36,486 bases of DNA from NCBI RefSeq assembly GCF_003014715.1, contig NZ_PYAV01000018.1:1-36486 (forward strand), given 5' to 3'. A program made the translations under genes and the position numbers. Positions 6,472 through 14,920 of this stretch are shown piece by piece. The notes beneath the pieces are model-generated. The model did no database searches. It worked only from the letters and a program-made list of their open reading frames with translations, and had not been told where the DNA came from. The DNA is from Salsuginibacillus halophilus (GTDB lineage Bacteria; Bacillota; Bacilli; Bacillales; Marinococcaceae). Positions within the stretch are counted from its first letter, which is position 1, and each line of letters starts with the position of its first letter.

Positions 6472-7308
6472 TCACACCCCCACATACCTTTTGTTGTAGT
6501 ACATATCAACGATTGCACCTTGAATATCGTCATCTGCTGTGTACTCAATTTCGTTTTCTCCCACTTCTAACTGGAAAAAGGTGCTTTGCAAGTCAATCCA
6601 GTTAAACACATTGCGCTGCGTGCCGTCCGATTCTTCGATGACCACCGATTTATCACCCGGCGTGGTGTCAATCTTGAGCACCTCGCTAGACTGCAGCGTC
6701 TGCTTGACCTTGATATATTCGCCTGTTGTCACATTCTCAATCCTCGGGTTTTCCGCAGGGCCGTTAAACTCGATTTGAAGCGGGCACGGTGCGTCGCCGT
6801 CGTTGTCGATGATGCGTGCATCGCGCTGTATGCCCATTTCAAATGAGCCCTCGAATGGAAATTTAAATAGCGGCTCGAACGTCGGTGAAGTTTCGATTTC
6901 CGGCGTGCGCCAGTAAGGGTTGGGTGCGATAAGATCGACTGTGCACCTCTGATGTCCTGTACTCGATTCCTTAGATGGAAATTGAGGTACACCCGTAGCT
7001 ACACAATCAATCAGCCACTCACCGTCTGATGTTTCATAACTTAGAGTTCCAGCTTTTAATTTAGGGTTAAACACACGCGCCAATTTGCGCCTGTGCTCCG
7101 CCGTGTCTGTGCTTTTGATTTCCACTTCGAGTTCAAGTTCACGCTCTTCAAAAGCAACGTCAACAAGCTGCCCGCCATCAAAAAAAGGGGGTTTCTGCAT
7201 CTGCACATCCGCATCAGCACCCCCGCGTCCGTTAAATTCTACAACGCGGAAAGTGCTGTCACGGTTCATTGTGATTGATTCACCGTTTGCGTTTGTGTAA
7301 GTTATCAT
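6472..7308 (-). CDS. Distal tail protein (Dit-like)
   Basis: 278 residues from the ATG at 7308, which overlaps the tape measure stop codon as ATGA and has GGGGGAG upstream. The N-terminal half (ELELEVEIKSTDTAEHRRKL, then GEWLIDCVATGVPQFPSKES) and IAPNPYWRTPE match the siphovirus tail component family that forms the hexameric hub below the tail tube. The C-terminal half is a galectin-like beta region. Its place directly after the tape measure gene is the conserved one. Confidence 0.9.
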   Translation of the reverse strand: MITYTNANGESITMNRDSTFRVVEFNGRGGADADVQMQKPPFFDGGQLVDVAFEERELELEVEIKSTDTAEHRRKLARVFNPKLKAGTLSYETSDGEWLIDCVATGVPQFPSKESSTGHQRCTVDLIAPNPYWRTPEIETSPTFEPLFKFPFEGSFEMGIQRDARIIDNDGDAPCPLQIEFNGPAENPRIENVTTGEYIKVKQTLQSSEVLKIDTTPGDKSVVIEESDGTQRNVFNWIDLQSTFFQLEVGENEIEYTADDDIQGAIVDMYYNKRYVGV

Positions 7309-10070
7309 GCTCTCCCCCATTCCTTCGCCATGTTTCGGCTGGCTTTGCGTTGCTCTCTTGCAAGCTCCTTGTACGACTTCTCACGCGGTGAATTAATCGT
7401 TAAGTTTTGGATATAATCGCCGCCGCCCTGTTGTTGCTGTGTGCTGGCGCCACTTGCTGAAGATCCCGGCACCGCGTTAACCGCCGGAGCCGCCATTTGA
7501 GACATTTTCTGCGCACGCGCCGCCATATCTACGGCTAGCGTGTCATTCATCGCCTTTTCGACTTCGCCTTTTGCGCCTTTAATGCTGTCGCCGATCGGCC
7601 CGCCAAAATCAAGTTTGTCGATGTCTTTCATAGGCCCTTCTTTTGCTGGGCTGAAAGGGAGCCTGTCGCGCGCTGCGTCCATCACACCACCAATAGCATC
7701 AGTTACATCTCCGATTGCCCCAGAAATGCCTTCTGCGATGTTCGACACAATGCTTTTACCTGCTTCCAAGAAGTCGCCTGCTACATCAGTAACCGCACCT
7801 AAGGCTTCCTCCATTCCACCTGTCACACTGCTAACCACTTCTGAAAAAGCCTCGGACACAGCGGTAACTACGCTGTCAAAGTTTTCTTGTACGCTGGACA
7901 AAATGCTTGAAGCTATCTCGCTAACAGTAGATAATATGCTGTCCCAACGCTCCTGTGTGGTGGTTACGACATTAGAAAAGATGTCACTAATTGTGCTTAG
8001 AATGTTATTAAACACGTCGCTGATTGTTGAAAGTACATTGTTAACAATCTCGGTGATGGTGGTTAATATGCTGTTCCAACGTTCTTGCGTATTGCTTACA
8101 AGCTGGCTAAGAACCTCTAGTACAGTGCTTAGAATGTTGCTCCATGTATCGGTTACGAAGTTGAATATATTGCTCACAACATCGCTTATAGCGCTGTACA
8201 TCGAGTTAAAGTTATCGACCGCTTGGTTGTACAAATCAACAAAGAAGTCTACAACCGCTGATACAAGGTTTGATACAGTATCTGTCACGGTTGATATCAA
8301 GTCTTCAAACCAGTCGATGATGGCGTTAACCATGTCGGGTATGATCGAGTTGCCAACCACCGTGTTGTACAAATCAACGAAGAAATCCACAATTGTGCTT
8401 ACAAAACCTTCGACCAACCCAACAACTGCTTCCCAAATGTTTTCAAAGAAGCTTTTAGCAGCTTCGTTCATATTTTGAAAAGCGTCCATTGCTGCTGAAA
8501 AGTCACCTTCAATCGCATAACCTACAGCCGTTACCATACTGACCACAAAGTCGGTCAAATCAATAATCGCATTAATTAATGGCCCGAGTGCTGATACAAC
8601 ACCGTTAAATATGCTGATCGCTATACCGAAAGAAGTGACCAAGATACCGCCGACAACATTTGCCAGTGCCTCTAAAAGAGGTCTTGCGCTCTCCCACAAG
8701 CTCATCAGTGATTCCCAAATTGGGCCGACTGATTCAACGAGGTTTGTGAAAGCGTCACGGATGTTGGACATGAGGTTGCTTACAAGCTCTACGATGCCTG
8801 GGCCGTACTCATTCCAAAGCTCAACCAACCTAGTCAGCATGTTACTAACCGTTTCCATAACCCCTGTCATCACGGATGTTACAACCTCTAAGATGTTTTC
8901 AAATATCGAGCGCCCGCGCTCAAGTATCGCTTCGCCGTTTTCCTCCCAAAAGCTTCGTATTGCACTAACAACAGACATAAAAATATCGCGCACTTGGTCT
9001 AAGACCCCATGCACGATTGATCGGAATTCTTCTGATGTTTGATAAGCTGTGACAAAGGCAGCGGTTATGCCAGCGACAGCCGCCACCACAATAGCAACCG
9101 GGCCGGCAAATGTCTTAAAGGCTGCAACTAGTGATCCAAGCGCAGGTATCATAGCGCCAACGGCAGCGGTTGCGGCTCCGAACGCAACAAGCAAAGGCCC
9201 GATTGCGGCCGCGAGTGCAGTAATGCCTGTAATAACAGCTTGTGTCTGCGGACTTAGACCGTCAAACCACTGTATCACGCCAGCTGCCGCCTCACTCATG
9301 CCGCGCAAGGCTGGAATAACAGTGTTTTCAATCGCCGGAATTAAGCTCCCTTCCAAAACAGGAACCATTTCTTCCGCAATGATATTACCTACACCTTTAA
9401 TCTCCGTCCAAAGCTCGTCCAACGCCTCACGGAAGCTGTTAAGGTTCTCCAAAGCTTCGCCGGATAGCACGCGGCCGCTCTCGTGTGCCTGCTCCCTTAC
9501 ATTTTCAAACTCTTCCTCGCTCATAGCTAGTATGGGAGCCAATTCCTCGTATGAGCCACGCAAGAGGTCGTTACCGAGTTGCGCCCTCATAGTGTCATCT
9601 TCAACGCCTCTCAGCGCGTCCATGACCGTTTCCATTTGTTCATCCGCGTTCATGTTTTCTAGCTCATCATATGATATATTAAGTTCATCCAAAGCCTGTC
9701 TGCCCGCGTTTGTTTCGGATTCCATCTGTGGCATTTGACGAGTGAGGCGTTGTGAAGCGTTTGTTACTGCGTCGGTGTTAACCCCTGCTCGGTCAGCGAC
9801 TGCCTGCCATTCTTGTATAGCATCAGTGCTGTGTCCTGTAGCAACCGAAAGGTCAAGTACGCTGTCAGCATAGTTTGCTGTTGAAGTTACCAAAGCCGCA
9901 ATTGTACCTGTTCCTGCCACAATCGGGCCCGTCACAAGCTTTGATAATGCCACACCAGCATCTTTTGCAGATGATGCCGTTTGCTCAACCGCACCTTCTA
10001 GCTCCTGCAAACCCTGCTCCGCTTCACTACCATCAAATATAGATTCAATTGTTATCCGTCCGTCAGCCAT
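7305..10070 (-). CDS. Tail tape measure protein
   Basis: 921 residues from the ATG at 10070 with AAAGGAGG eight bases before it; an earlier GTG at 10079 overlaps that ribosome site. Order: N-terminal domain (ADGRITIESIFDGSEAEQGL), Ala-rich helical region, hydrophobic segments at about 275-345 (LVAFGAATAAVGAMIPALGS), then helical repeats. VDFFVDLYN occurs twice near 570-620, and TQERW(N/D)SIL occurs twice near 665-715, within a tract repeating a SxI/V-xx-I pattern. The end is Gln/Gly-rich and basic. It sets tail length and is ejected with the DNA. At about 1.5 angstrom per residue the tail would be near 140 nm. Confidence 0.95.
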   Translation of the reverse strand: MADGRITIESIFDGSEAEQGLQELEGAVEQTASSAKDAGVALSKLVTGPIVAGTGTIAALVTSTANYADSVLDLSVATGHSTDAIQEWQAVADRAGVNTDAVTNASQRLTRQMPQMESETNAGRQALDELNISYDELENMNADEQMETVMDALRGVEDDTMRAQLGNDLLRGSYEELAPILAMSEEEFENVREQAHESGRVLSGEALENLNSFREALDELWTEIKGVGNIIAEEMVPVLEGSLIPAIENTVIPALRGMSEAAAGVIQWFDGLSPQTQAVITGITALAAAIGPLLVAFGAATAAVGAMIPALGSLVAAFKTFAGPVAIVVAAVAGITAAFVTAYQTSEEFRSIVHGVLDQVRDIFMSVVSAIRSFWEENGEAILERGRSIFENILEVVTSVMTGVMETVSNMLTRLVELWNEYGPGIVELVSNLMSNIRDAFTNLVESVGPIWESLMSLWESARPLLEALANVVGGILVTSFGIAISIFNGVVSALGPLINAIIDLTDFVVSMVTAVGYAIEGDFSAAMDAFQNMNEAAKSFFENIWEAVVGLVEGFVSTIVDFFVDLYNTVVGNSIIPDMVNAIIDWFEDLISTVTDTVSNLVSAVVDFFVDLYNQAVDNFNSMYSAISDVVSNIFNFVTDTWSNILSTVLEVLSQLVSNTQERWNSILTTITEIVNNVLSTISDVFNNILSTISDIFSNVVTTTQERWDSILSTVSEIASSILSSVQENFDSVVTAVSEAFSEVVSSVTGGMEEALGAVTDVAGDFLEAGKSIVSNIAEGISGAIGDVTDAIGGVMDAARDRLPFSPAKEGPMKDIDKLDFGGPIGDSIKGAKGEVEKAMNDTLAVDMAARAQKMSQMAAPAVNAVPGSSASGASTQQQQGGGDYIQNLTINSPREKSYKELAREQRKASRNMAKEWGRA

Positions 10071-10707
10071 CTTGTCCACCTCCTTTGCGCGGCGCTAACA
10101 TCGCCGCTAGGTGGTCTGCTTTAGCGTCGATATCTTCCACGCTGTCTTCACCTTCTAAACGGTAAATGCGCTTGAGCTTCATGATCCTGTCACGCTCTTC
10201 TTTGTTGTGCTTGCTCGGCTTTGGTATCTTCTGCTGGCGTATTCCAACCACTTGCTTAAACTTTGATTCGTCGCTCAAATTGGTGAGGAGCGACTTAAAT
10301 TTTTGCCAGTGCAATTTTCCTTGCACGTCGAAAAGGTCGATGTTGTAGTCATACAAAAAAGACGCAAAGATGTACTCTGCGTCCTTCTCTAAATCGTATG
10401 GAGCTTTTTCAATGTTTGAGCGCTGCGGCCGTTCAATCTCGCCTTCATCGCTCAACTGCGAAGTGTCTAAGATATAATGTTTATAAATGCTTTCTACGAT
10501 GGCCACTTTCGCTTGGATATCAAGCCCGGCTAGTTCTTCTTTGTTAACCACAAACATCTCAACAAACGTGTTGACCTTCTCAGCCTCTGTGAAAGTGGTG
10601 TCCTGCCACAGCTCCATGGCGCGCAAGACTTGGTCGTAAGCAAGGTTAAGCTTTAACTCCCTACCACCGACAACCAGCGCGTCATCAAATCGGTCTGTAA
10701 GCTTCAT
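10063..10707 (-). CDS. Tail assembly protein, Gp15 family
   Basis: 214 residues. The start (MKLTDRFDDALVVGGRELKL) and ILDTSQLSDEGEIE, then FDVQGKLHWQKFKSLLTNL match the phage Gp15 family, found directly upstream of tape measure genes in A118-type phages and thought to be a tail assembly chaperone. No clear ribosome site precedes it, so it is probably coupled to the gene before it, six bases away. Its last codons overlap the tape measure start. Confidence 0.88.
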   Translation of the reverse strand: MKLTDRFDDALVVGGRELKLNLAYDQVLRAMELWQDTTFTEAEKVNTFVEMFVVNKEELAGLDIQAKVAIVESIYKHYILDTSQLSDEGEIERPQRSNIEKAPYDLEKDAEYIFASFLYDYNIDLFDVQGKLHWQKFKSLLTNLSDESKFKQVVGIRQQKIPKPSKHNKEERDRIMKLKRIYRLEGEDSVEDIDAKADHLAAMLAPRKGGGQDG

Positions 10708-10713
10708 TTACAC

Positions 10714-11088
10714 TCACGTCTTTGTGTAATAGTCTCGTTTGTCGCTAACCTGCATTCGATCCTGCACCCAACTTGTAAGCGCGTTGACCACATTCATCAT
10801 CTGAATCATCGACTTGCCGGAAGCGCTGTAAATTGCATCAAATGTACCTTCACCAAAAAACAATTCAAGCACACGCTTGACTGCCGTCCACCGTTTTTCT
10901 TCAAGTTGCTCTTTTTCTGCTGCTGTCATGTCGTCCACATTCTTCTTAGCCGTTACCTCATCATGGAAGCTGTTTAGTTGTTGCTCGTACTTTTTCAACG
11001 ATTCATCGTCGTAATAAACCTTATATACGTTATCGCCGATTTCAAATTCATCAAATGGCTGTTCCAGCTGTACTGTAATGCGTGCCAT
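10714..11088 (-). CDS. Tail assembly chaperone-like protein
   Basis: 124 residues, mostly helical with a beta N terminus (MARITVQLEQPFDEFEIGDN). It lies between tail tube and Gp15 genes, the place of the first tail assembly chaperone gene. It ends TGA-GTG-TAA-ATG, so the Gp15 gene is in the same reading frame after two stops. A lambda G/GT-type frameshift is therefore not the link here. Function is inferred mainly from position. Confidence 0.75.
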   Translation of the reverse strand: MARITVQLEQPFDEFEIGDNVYKVYYDDESLKKYEQQLNSFHDEVTAKKNVDDMTAAEKEQLEEKRWTAVKRVLELFFGEGTFDAIYSASGKSMIQMMNVVNALTSWVQDRMQVSDKRDYYTKT

Positions 11089-11103
11089 GCAATACCTCCT
11101 TTA

Positions 11104-11126
11104 AATTAAAGAGGGCCGAAGCCCTC
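11104..11126 (-). terminator. Terminator-like hairpin after the tail tube gene
   Basis: On the minus strand GAGGGC-TTCG-GCCCTC, a perfect six-pair stem with a stable UUCG-type loop, is followed by TTTAATTT. Such partial terminators after abundant structural genes lower expression of the genes behind them. Confidence 0.8.
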
Positions 11127-11128
11127 CG

Positions 11129-11581
11129 TTATTCTTCTTCGCCTTCTTCTGTAACTTCCGGCTTACCGTTAAAGTGGATAGCAACTTCAATTTCTCCTTT
11201 CTCGTTCGCGTCGCCGCCGGGGCCGGAAATCTCTGCGATAGTCACCGGGCCTTCAAGCACAACACCGTTTGGCAGCGTCCACTTGAAGGTGGTCTCACGC
11301 CCCTTACCAATCTCCAACCACTTCTCAAAGATAAAATCCTGCGCAGCGTCGCCGTAATAGCGGTGCCCACTGAATGACAGCGTCATCTGCGCCCCCATCA
11401 CCGTGGTAGAGGCGTAACCGTCACCATCAAAATACTGTGTTTGATCGTTTTCTTCGTTTAACTCAGGGTCAAGGCTGTTAAAACCCTTCGCCAACCGTTC
11501 ATAAGTCTCTTCTTCCTCGCCCGGTGTAACATCAATTTCGAATTTGTGCTTTGACTGCACCAACAATCCTTCGTCCTGCAT
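11129..11581 (-). CDS. Major tail (tube) protein
   Basis: 150 residues of mainly beta sequence (KHKFEIDVTPGEEEETYERL, then MTLSFSGHRYYGDAAQDFIF and LEGPVTIAEISGPGGDANEK), acidic at the end. Size, position between the neck genes and the assembly chaperones, and the pattern GHRYYGDAAQDFI match the tail tube family of Listeria and Bacillus siphoviruses. The strong hairpin directly after it fits a high-copy structural gene. Confidence 0.88.
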   Translation of the reverse strand: MQDEGLLVQSKHKFEIDVTPGEEEETYERLAKGFNSLDPELNEENDQTQYFDGDGYASTTVMGAQMTLSFSGHRYYGDAAQDFIFEKWLEIGKGRETTFKWTLPNGVVLEGPVTIAEISGPGGDANEKGEIEVAIHFNGKPEVTEEGEEE

Positions 11582-11582
11582 G

Positions 11583-11978
11583 TTAATCCTCCTCGATTAG
11601 TAATTCCGCTTCAAACAAGGCGGTGTGTAAGTCACCGTCGCTTGTTCGCTCCACGAATTGCGGTGTGTTATACAACTCGCATTTGACCATATAAAAAGAG
11701 CCATCACTGCTTGTGATCGCTCCGTTTCTTAAACCATCTAATGTGTTTGCGATGTCCAGAATCGTCTCATAAGACGTACGGTTCAGCTTATGATTGACCA
11801 AAATTTGAAACTGGAACCGCATAACCTTTCCCCGATCGGCGTAACGCCCCTCGATATTGCCGGGCGTTGGTCTAATAGCGATATCATCGCCATCCCCCTG
11901 CTGACCCACGCTGAGTAGGTCAACGAACAAGTCTGCGTTTTCTTCGATATACCTTTTAGCCTGCAGCAAAAAATCCAT
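11583..11978 (-). CDS. Minor capsid / tail completion protein (Minor_capsid_3 type)
   Basis: 131 residues (MDFLLQAKRYIEENADLFVD, then RFQFQILVNHKLNRTSYETI). It is the third of a run of small head-tail proteins matching the A118-type set. Position just before the tube gene is that of the tail terminator that caps the tube and joins it to the neck. It starts in a one-base overlap with the stop codon of the preceding gene. Confidence 0.8.
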   Translation of the reverse strand: MDFLLQAKRYIEENADLFVDLLSVGQQGDGDDIAIRPTPGNIEGRYADRGKVMRFQFQILVNHKLNRTSYETILDIANTLDGLRNGAITSSDGSFYMVKCELYNTPQFVERTSDGDLHTALFEAELLIEED

Positions 11979-12319
11979 TACATCTGCCGCCCAACGTGGC
12001 TTTTGAGGATACTCAGCCAGTGGTTGAAGTTAGCTGCACGCGCTGCTTCAAACCACAAACCCTGCGCGTTAGGGTTGCTGTCACCGCTGAAGTTGTAGTG
12101 CGGATTGTAGTACAGCCGCGCGGCGTAAGGTGTTGACCAAACGATAACGCCACTGCCGATCTGTGAATTTTGCAATGCGCTGTCACGCAAATAGCCTTGA
12201 TCCATCGGCACGTATTGATTGCTTGCTTTTATAACCTCACTGTCCAGCACTTCCTGCCCGCCAGACAAGGCACTTTGCAACTTTCTGTGCGCTCCTTGCA
12301 TATCAACGCTCACTCGCAT
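11978..12319 (-). CDS. Minor capsid protein (Minor_capsid_2 type)
   Basis: 113 residues with QYVPMDQGYLRDSALQ and TPYAARLYYNPHYNFSGD, the pattern of the small HK97-gp10-like / Minor_capsid_2 proteins that complete the neck or tail. QGLWFEAARAANFNHWLSIL forms the C-terminal helix. It begins directly after the previous gene's stop. Confidence 0.85.
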   Translation of the reverse strand: MRVSVDMQGAHRKLQSALSGGQEVLDSEVIKASNQYVPMDQGYLRDSALQNSQIGSGVIVWSTPYAARLYYNPHYNFSGDSNPNAQGLWFEAARAANFNHWLSILKSHVGRQM

Positions 12320-12655
12320 TTATACCAACTCCACTTCTATATGGTGCGGCTTTGGGCCGAAGGCATATTGTTTGTTGACTTTGTGCACCTCGTGGCTTTT
12401 ACCATCAAACTTAACCGTGTCCTTGGCCTTGATGTCGGGGAAAGCACTGGAATTCGCGCGATCAACAAACAGTACATTCTCGGCTTCAATACGATCCGCA
12501 TTGCTATTACGCCTCAAGGCGGATGCAGGCTGTACAAGTACGCGTTCAATCGTAACAGGTTCGCTGGATTCCGGTTCATCCCATCCCCCGCCTTCCTCGT
12601 AAGGTTCGTGCGTAACAGTGTGGATCAGCAAGTTCTTAGGAATCGGTTTAACCAC
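12320..12655 (-). CDS. Minor capsid / head closure protein (Minor_capsid_1 type)
   Basis: 111 residues (MVKPIPKNLLIHTVTHEPYE, then VLFVDRANSSAFPDIKAKDT). The small beta-barrel pattern and the order connector, this gene, gp10-like gene fit the head closure (stopper) protein of A118-type phages. It overlaps the connector gene by eight bases. Confidence 0.83.
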   Translation of the reverse strand: MVKPIPKNLLIHTVTHEPYEEGGGWDEPESSEPVTIERVLVQPASALRRNSNADRIEAENVLFVDRANSSAFPDIKAKDTVKFDGKSHEVHKVNKQYAFGPKPHHIEVELV

Positions 12656-13037
12656 CGTTAATCACCCCTTGGTACAACATGCCTGTCGGCGCTAAAAGGG
12701 AGAAAACTTTCGGGCTTACACGCGCCGCCTGCTCGTTTTCTGCCGCTCCGCCTTTGGAATATTGAAACGACCCGATAGCAAAGTTGGAGTAATCTTCGCC
12801 AGCGTCTAACTGCTCAGGTCCTCCGTTTACTACGTAAAATTCCACCTGCGCCGCCGTCGCCTTCTTAACCTGCTTTTGGATGAATGAAGCAAACTCCTCA
12901 AACTCACGATTGTTTAACACGTAGTTTGTAACCTCGTCAATCAGCTCTGAAGCACGCTCAATGTAGCGCTCTAAATCATCGCCTGCATCAACGCCTTTGT
13001 ACTCGTCGTTGTAATATGCGGTGTCGATGTAACCCAT
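12648..13037 (-). CDS. Head-tail connector (adaptor) protein
   Basis: 129 residues. MGYIDTAYYNDEYKGVDAGD, then LERYIERASELIDEVTNYVL is the helical start shared by gp6-like / SPP1 gp15-type adaptors that dock under the portal. FIQKQVKKATAAQVEFYVVN is a second conserved helix. Its position, first of the connector set after the capsid genes, agrees. Confidence 0.85.
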   Translation of the reverse strand: MGYIDTAYYNDEYKGVDAGDDLERYIERASELIDEVTNYVLNNREFEEFASFIQKQVKKATAAQVEFYVVNGGPEQLDAGEDYSNFAIGSFQYSKGGAAENEQAARVSPKVFSLLAPTGMLYQGVINGG

Positions 13038-13295
13038 CTAATCACCTTTTTTCAACTTAGTGTTCTCCGCCTTGAGCGATTTGTTTTCCTTCTGAAGCTC
13101 TGCATTCTGCTCTTCCAGCTTATCCACCTTGGATTTAACCTTGTTATACTCCGCAATTGATACCGACTTACCACCAGTCGCCTGCGTAATCACCTTGCCG
13201 TTGCTGTCAATCTCGTCATAGCCACTCTTCAAATAGCTGTTTTTCCCTTGGTCAGATACATTCACAATACGGTTGCCACGTCGCATTTTTGGCAT
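13038..13295 (-). CDS. Small protein with C-terminal coiled coil, head region
   Basis: 85 residues. A basic start (MPKMRRGNRIVNVSDQGKNS) is followed by a Gly/Ser part and a leucine-heptad coiled coil at 48-83 (KVDKLEEQNAELQKENKSLK). The position after the major capsid gene suggests a decoration or head accessory protein, but I do not recognise a family. AAGGAGG lies before the ATG. Confidence 0.65.
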   Translation of the reverse strand: MPKMRRGNRIVNVSDQGKNSYLKSGYDEIDSNGKVITQATGGKSVSIAEYNKVKSKVDKLEEQNAELQKENKSLKAENTKLKKGD

Positions 13296-13316
13296 GTTAT
13301 ACCTCCTTAATATAGA

Positions 13317-13336
13317 GGAGAGGCCTTAGCCCCTCC
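13317..13336 (-). terminator. Hairpin after the major capsid gene
   Basis: On the minus strand GGAGGGGC-TAAG-GCCTCTCC, an eight-pair stem with one G-T pair, begins directly after the capsid stop. The following sequence (TCTATATTAAGG) has few T, so it is a weak terminator or a 3' end stabiliser for the capsid message. Confidence 0.6.
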
Positions 13337-14242
13337 TTACTCTGCCGGTTCCGCGTCTACGTTAAATTTGATCCCAGGCACCTTACGCTCGATAGCAAAC
13401 ACATCCCAGTAACTACGCTCGTAATACAAATACTTGCCACCAGTGTGTGCAGCCGGTTCATCGAGGCTGACAAACTCGTACTTCATCGGGCTGATAATAG
13501 ACTGCGGATGTACAAGGATCATGTTGATCTGTACAGCGCTCGCATCAGCTTCTGCACCACGCGAGAAGTCATATACCGTCTTCATGCGGCTAGGCGGAAC
13601 ACGCACAATCTGCACTTCATCCAAGCTCCGCATACCGCGGTTTACACTGCCGCTGTTTTCATCCACACGGATGTAGCGGGAAAGCTCCTCAGCACGTTTA
13701 AGTGTCTTGTAGTACGCTGGAGTTACATAGAGGATGCGGCCTTCCTCTGGCACCTCGTCATCATCCATCTGTTGCATATACTCATCAAACAACTCAAGCG
13801 CGTTCGATTCTGTGACTTCCGTTTCGTCCGGCTCGCCGCCGTAATCTTGGAATTCAGCGTATAGCTTAGAAGCCATGTACTTATCCATTTCCGGAATCTT
13901 CTGTTCGTCGTTAAAAACCCGCGTAATGTTAGCGATGGTCACAGCCATGTTCGACTCATCCACATCCTGCGGATCAATGAGTGTGCGAAATTCCCGGTCG
14001 TGCTCAAGCACTTTCGGTTCAAAATCATTTTCGACTTGGCGAGTGAATGAACCGATTTCGTCACGGGTAACGTCCACCATACCGGTTACATCGATTCTCG
14101 GAATGTTTACCGTCTTTGCGCCACTCCATTGAATCTGTTGGTTGTTTGGGGTGTTGTACAGCGCGTTAAACCGTAGCGACCGCGCAAACCGTTGTTGCAA
14201 CCCCTGTAGATAAAGCTCTGCATAGTTAATTGGTTCTGGCAT
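13337..14242 (-). CDS. Major capsid protein
   Basis: 301 residues, HK97-fold capsid of the A118-like group judging from NNQQIQWSGAKTVNIPRIDV, VTRDEIGSFTRQVENDFEPK and SNMAVTIANITRVFNDEQKI. There is no long N-terminal delta domain, which fits the separate scaffold gene upstream. The C-terminal part includes the P-domain-like MILVHPQSIISPMKYEFVSL. The gene ends in a hairpin, as expected for a high-copy product. Confidence 0.93.
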   Translation of the reverse strand: MPEPINYAELYLQGLQQRFARSLRFNALYNTPNNQQIQWSGAKTVNIPRIDVTGMVDVTRDEIGSFTRQVENDFEPKVLEHDREFRTLIDPQDVDESNMAVTIANITRVFNDEQKIPEMDKYMASKLYAEFQDYGGEPDETEVTESNALELFDEYMQQMDDDEVPEEGRILYVTPAYYKTLKRAEELSRYIRVDENSGSVNRGMRSLDEVQIVRVPPSRMKTVYDFSRGAEADASAVQINMILVHPQSIISPMKYEFVSLDEPAAHTGGKYLYYERSYWDVFAIERKVPGIKFNVDAEPAE

Positions 14243-14261
14243 AATACATCCTCCTCAAATT

Positions 14262-14822
14262 TTAGTCAGCTGGCTTAAAGGCTTCCAACCAACTGTCTTG
14301 TGCGCTTTCTCCTGCTTTTACATTCGTGTCTTGTCCAAACTGTGGCTTTGGCTGATCCTGCTGCTCCGCAAACAAGTACGGATCGCTCTCGCGAATTTTG
14401 CTTAGCTGATCGTCTAAGCCTTTGAGCACATCGCCGTCCTGCTTGATTGTGTCCATGTCTAAAAGTGCCTTGACCGCTTTCGGATTCTTCGCTTCTGCCT
14501 CAGTAAGCGACTTTTCAAGCGCGTGGTCAAACTTCGTCTGCTGTAACTGTTGTTCGTACTCCTGCTTGGTCTGCTCGTTCTGATCCTGCAACTCCTTGAT
14601 CTTGTTCTGCAGCTCTTCGTTGCCTTCTGCCTGCTTGTTGAGCTCTTTCAACTGCTTATCACGGTCATCCATCGCCTGCTTGTACTCGTCTAACTGCTGT
14701 TGAAGCTCCTCGGCGTTGCCAGCCTCCTCTTTGATCGAGTTAACTGTTTTGCCGTGCTCCTCCATGATCTTTTCAATTGCCTCATTCTCAAGTCCAAGCT
14801 CTTTCAAAAACTCTCGTTTCAT
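14262..14822 (-). CDS. Scaffold protein (GP20-like)
   Basis: 186 residues from the ATG at 14822 with AAGGAGA upstream; an in-frame start at 14861 lacks a ribosome site. MKREFLKELGLENEAIEKIM followed by a long coiled coil (about 25-115, EELQQQLDEYKQAMDDRDKQ) and the C-terminal half with DMDTIKQDGDVLKGLDDQLSKI is the pattern of phage GP20 scaffolds, placed directly before the capsid gene. Confidence 0.9.
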   Translation of the reverse strand: MKREFLKELGLENEAIEKIMEEHGKTVNSIKEEAGNAEELQQQLDEYKQAMDDRDKQLKELNKQAEGNEELQNKIKELQDQNEQTKQEYEQQLQQTKFDHALEKSLTEAEAKNPKAVKALLDMDTIKQDGDVLKGLDDQLSKIRESDPYLFAEQQDQPKPQFGQDTNVKAGESAQDSWLEAFKPAD

Positions 14823-14891
14823 GCTATCTCTCCTTACATTGGTTTTACGTGTTATGAGCACGAAGGATAGCCATTTAACGCATGGCTACGT

Positions 14892-14920
14892 AAAAAGCCC
14901 TGCACTGGTCTGTGCAAGGC
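14892..14920 (-). terminator. Terminator-like hairpin between minor head and scaffold genes
   Basis: On the minus strand GCC-TT-GCAC-AGACCA-GTGC-AG-GGC is followed by TTTTTAC, directly after the minor head protein stop codon. A second perfect palindrome, TAGCCAT-n7-ATGGCTA, lies at 14868-14888. Together they fill the gap before the scaffold and could set the ratio of head proteins. Confidence 0.65.

Noticed and set aside
7890-8420. Repeated DNA in the tape measure gene considered as a mobile or regulatory repeat
   Set aside because: The repeats follow the protein helical pattern (VDFFVDLYN, TQERW) and are normal for tape measure proteins.
7540-9738. Long plus-strand open frames across the tape measure region
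   Set aside because: They mirror the minus-strand tape measure gene, have low-complexity Ser/Thr/Ala composition, no ribosome sites, and oppose a well-supported gene.
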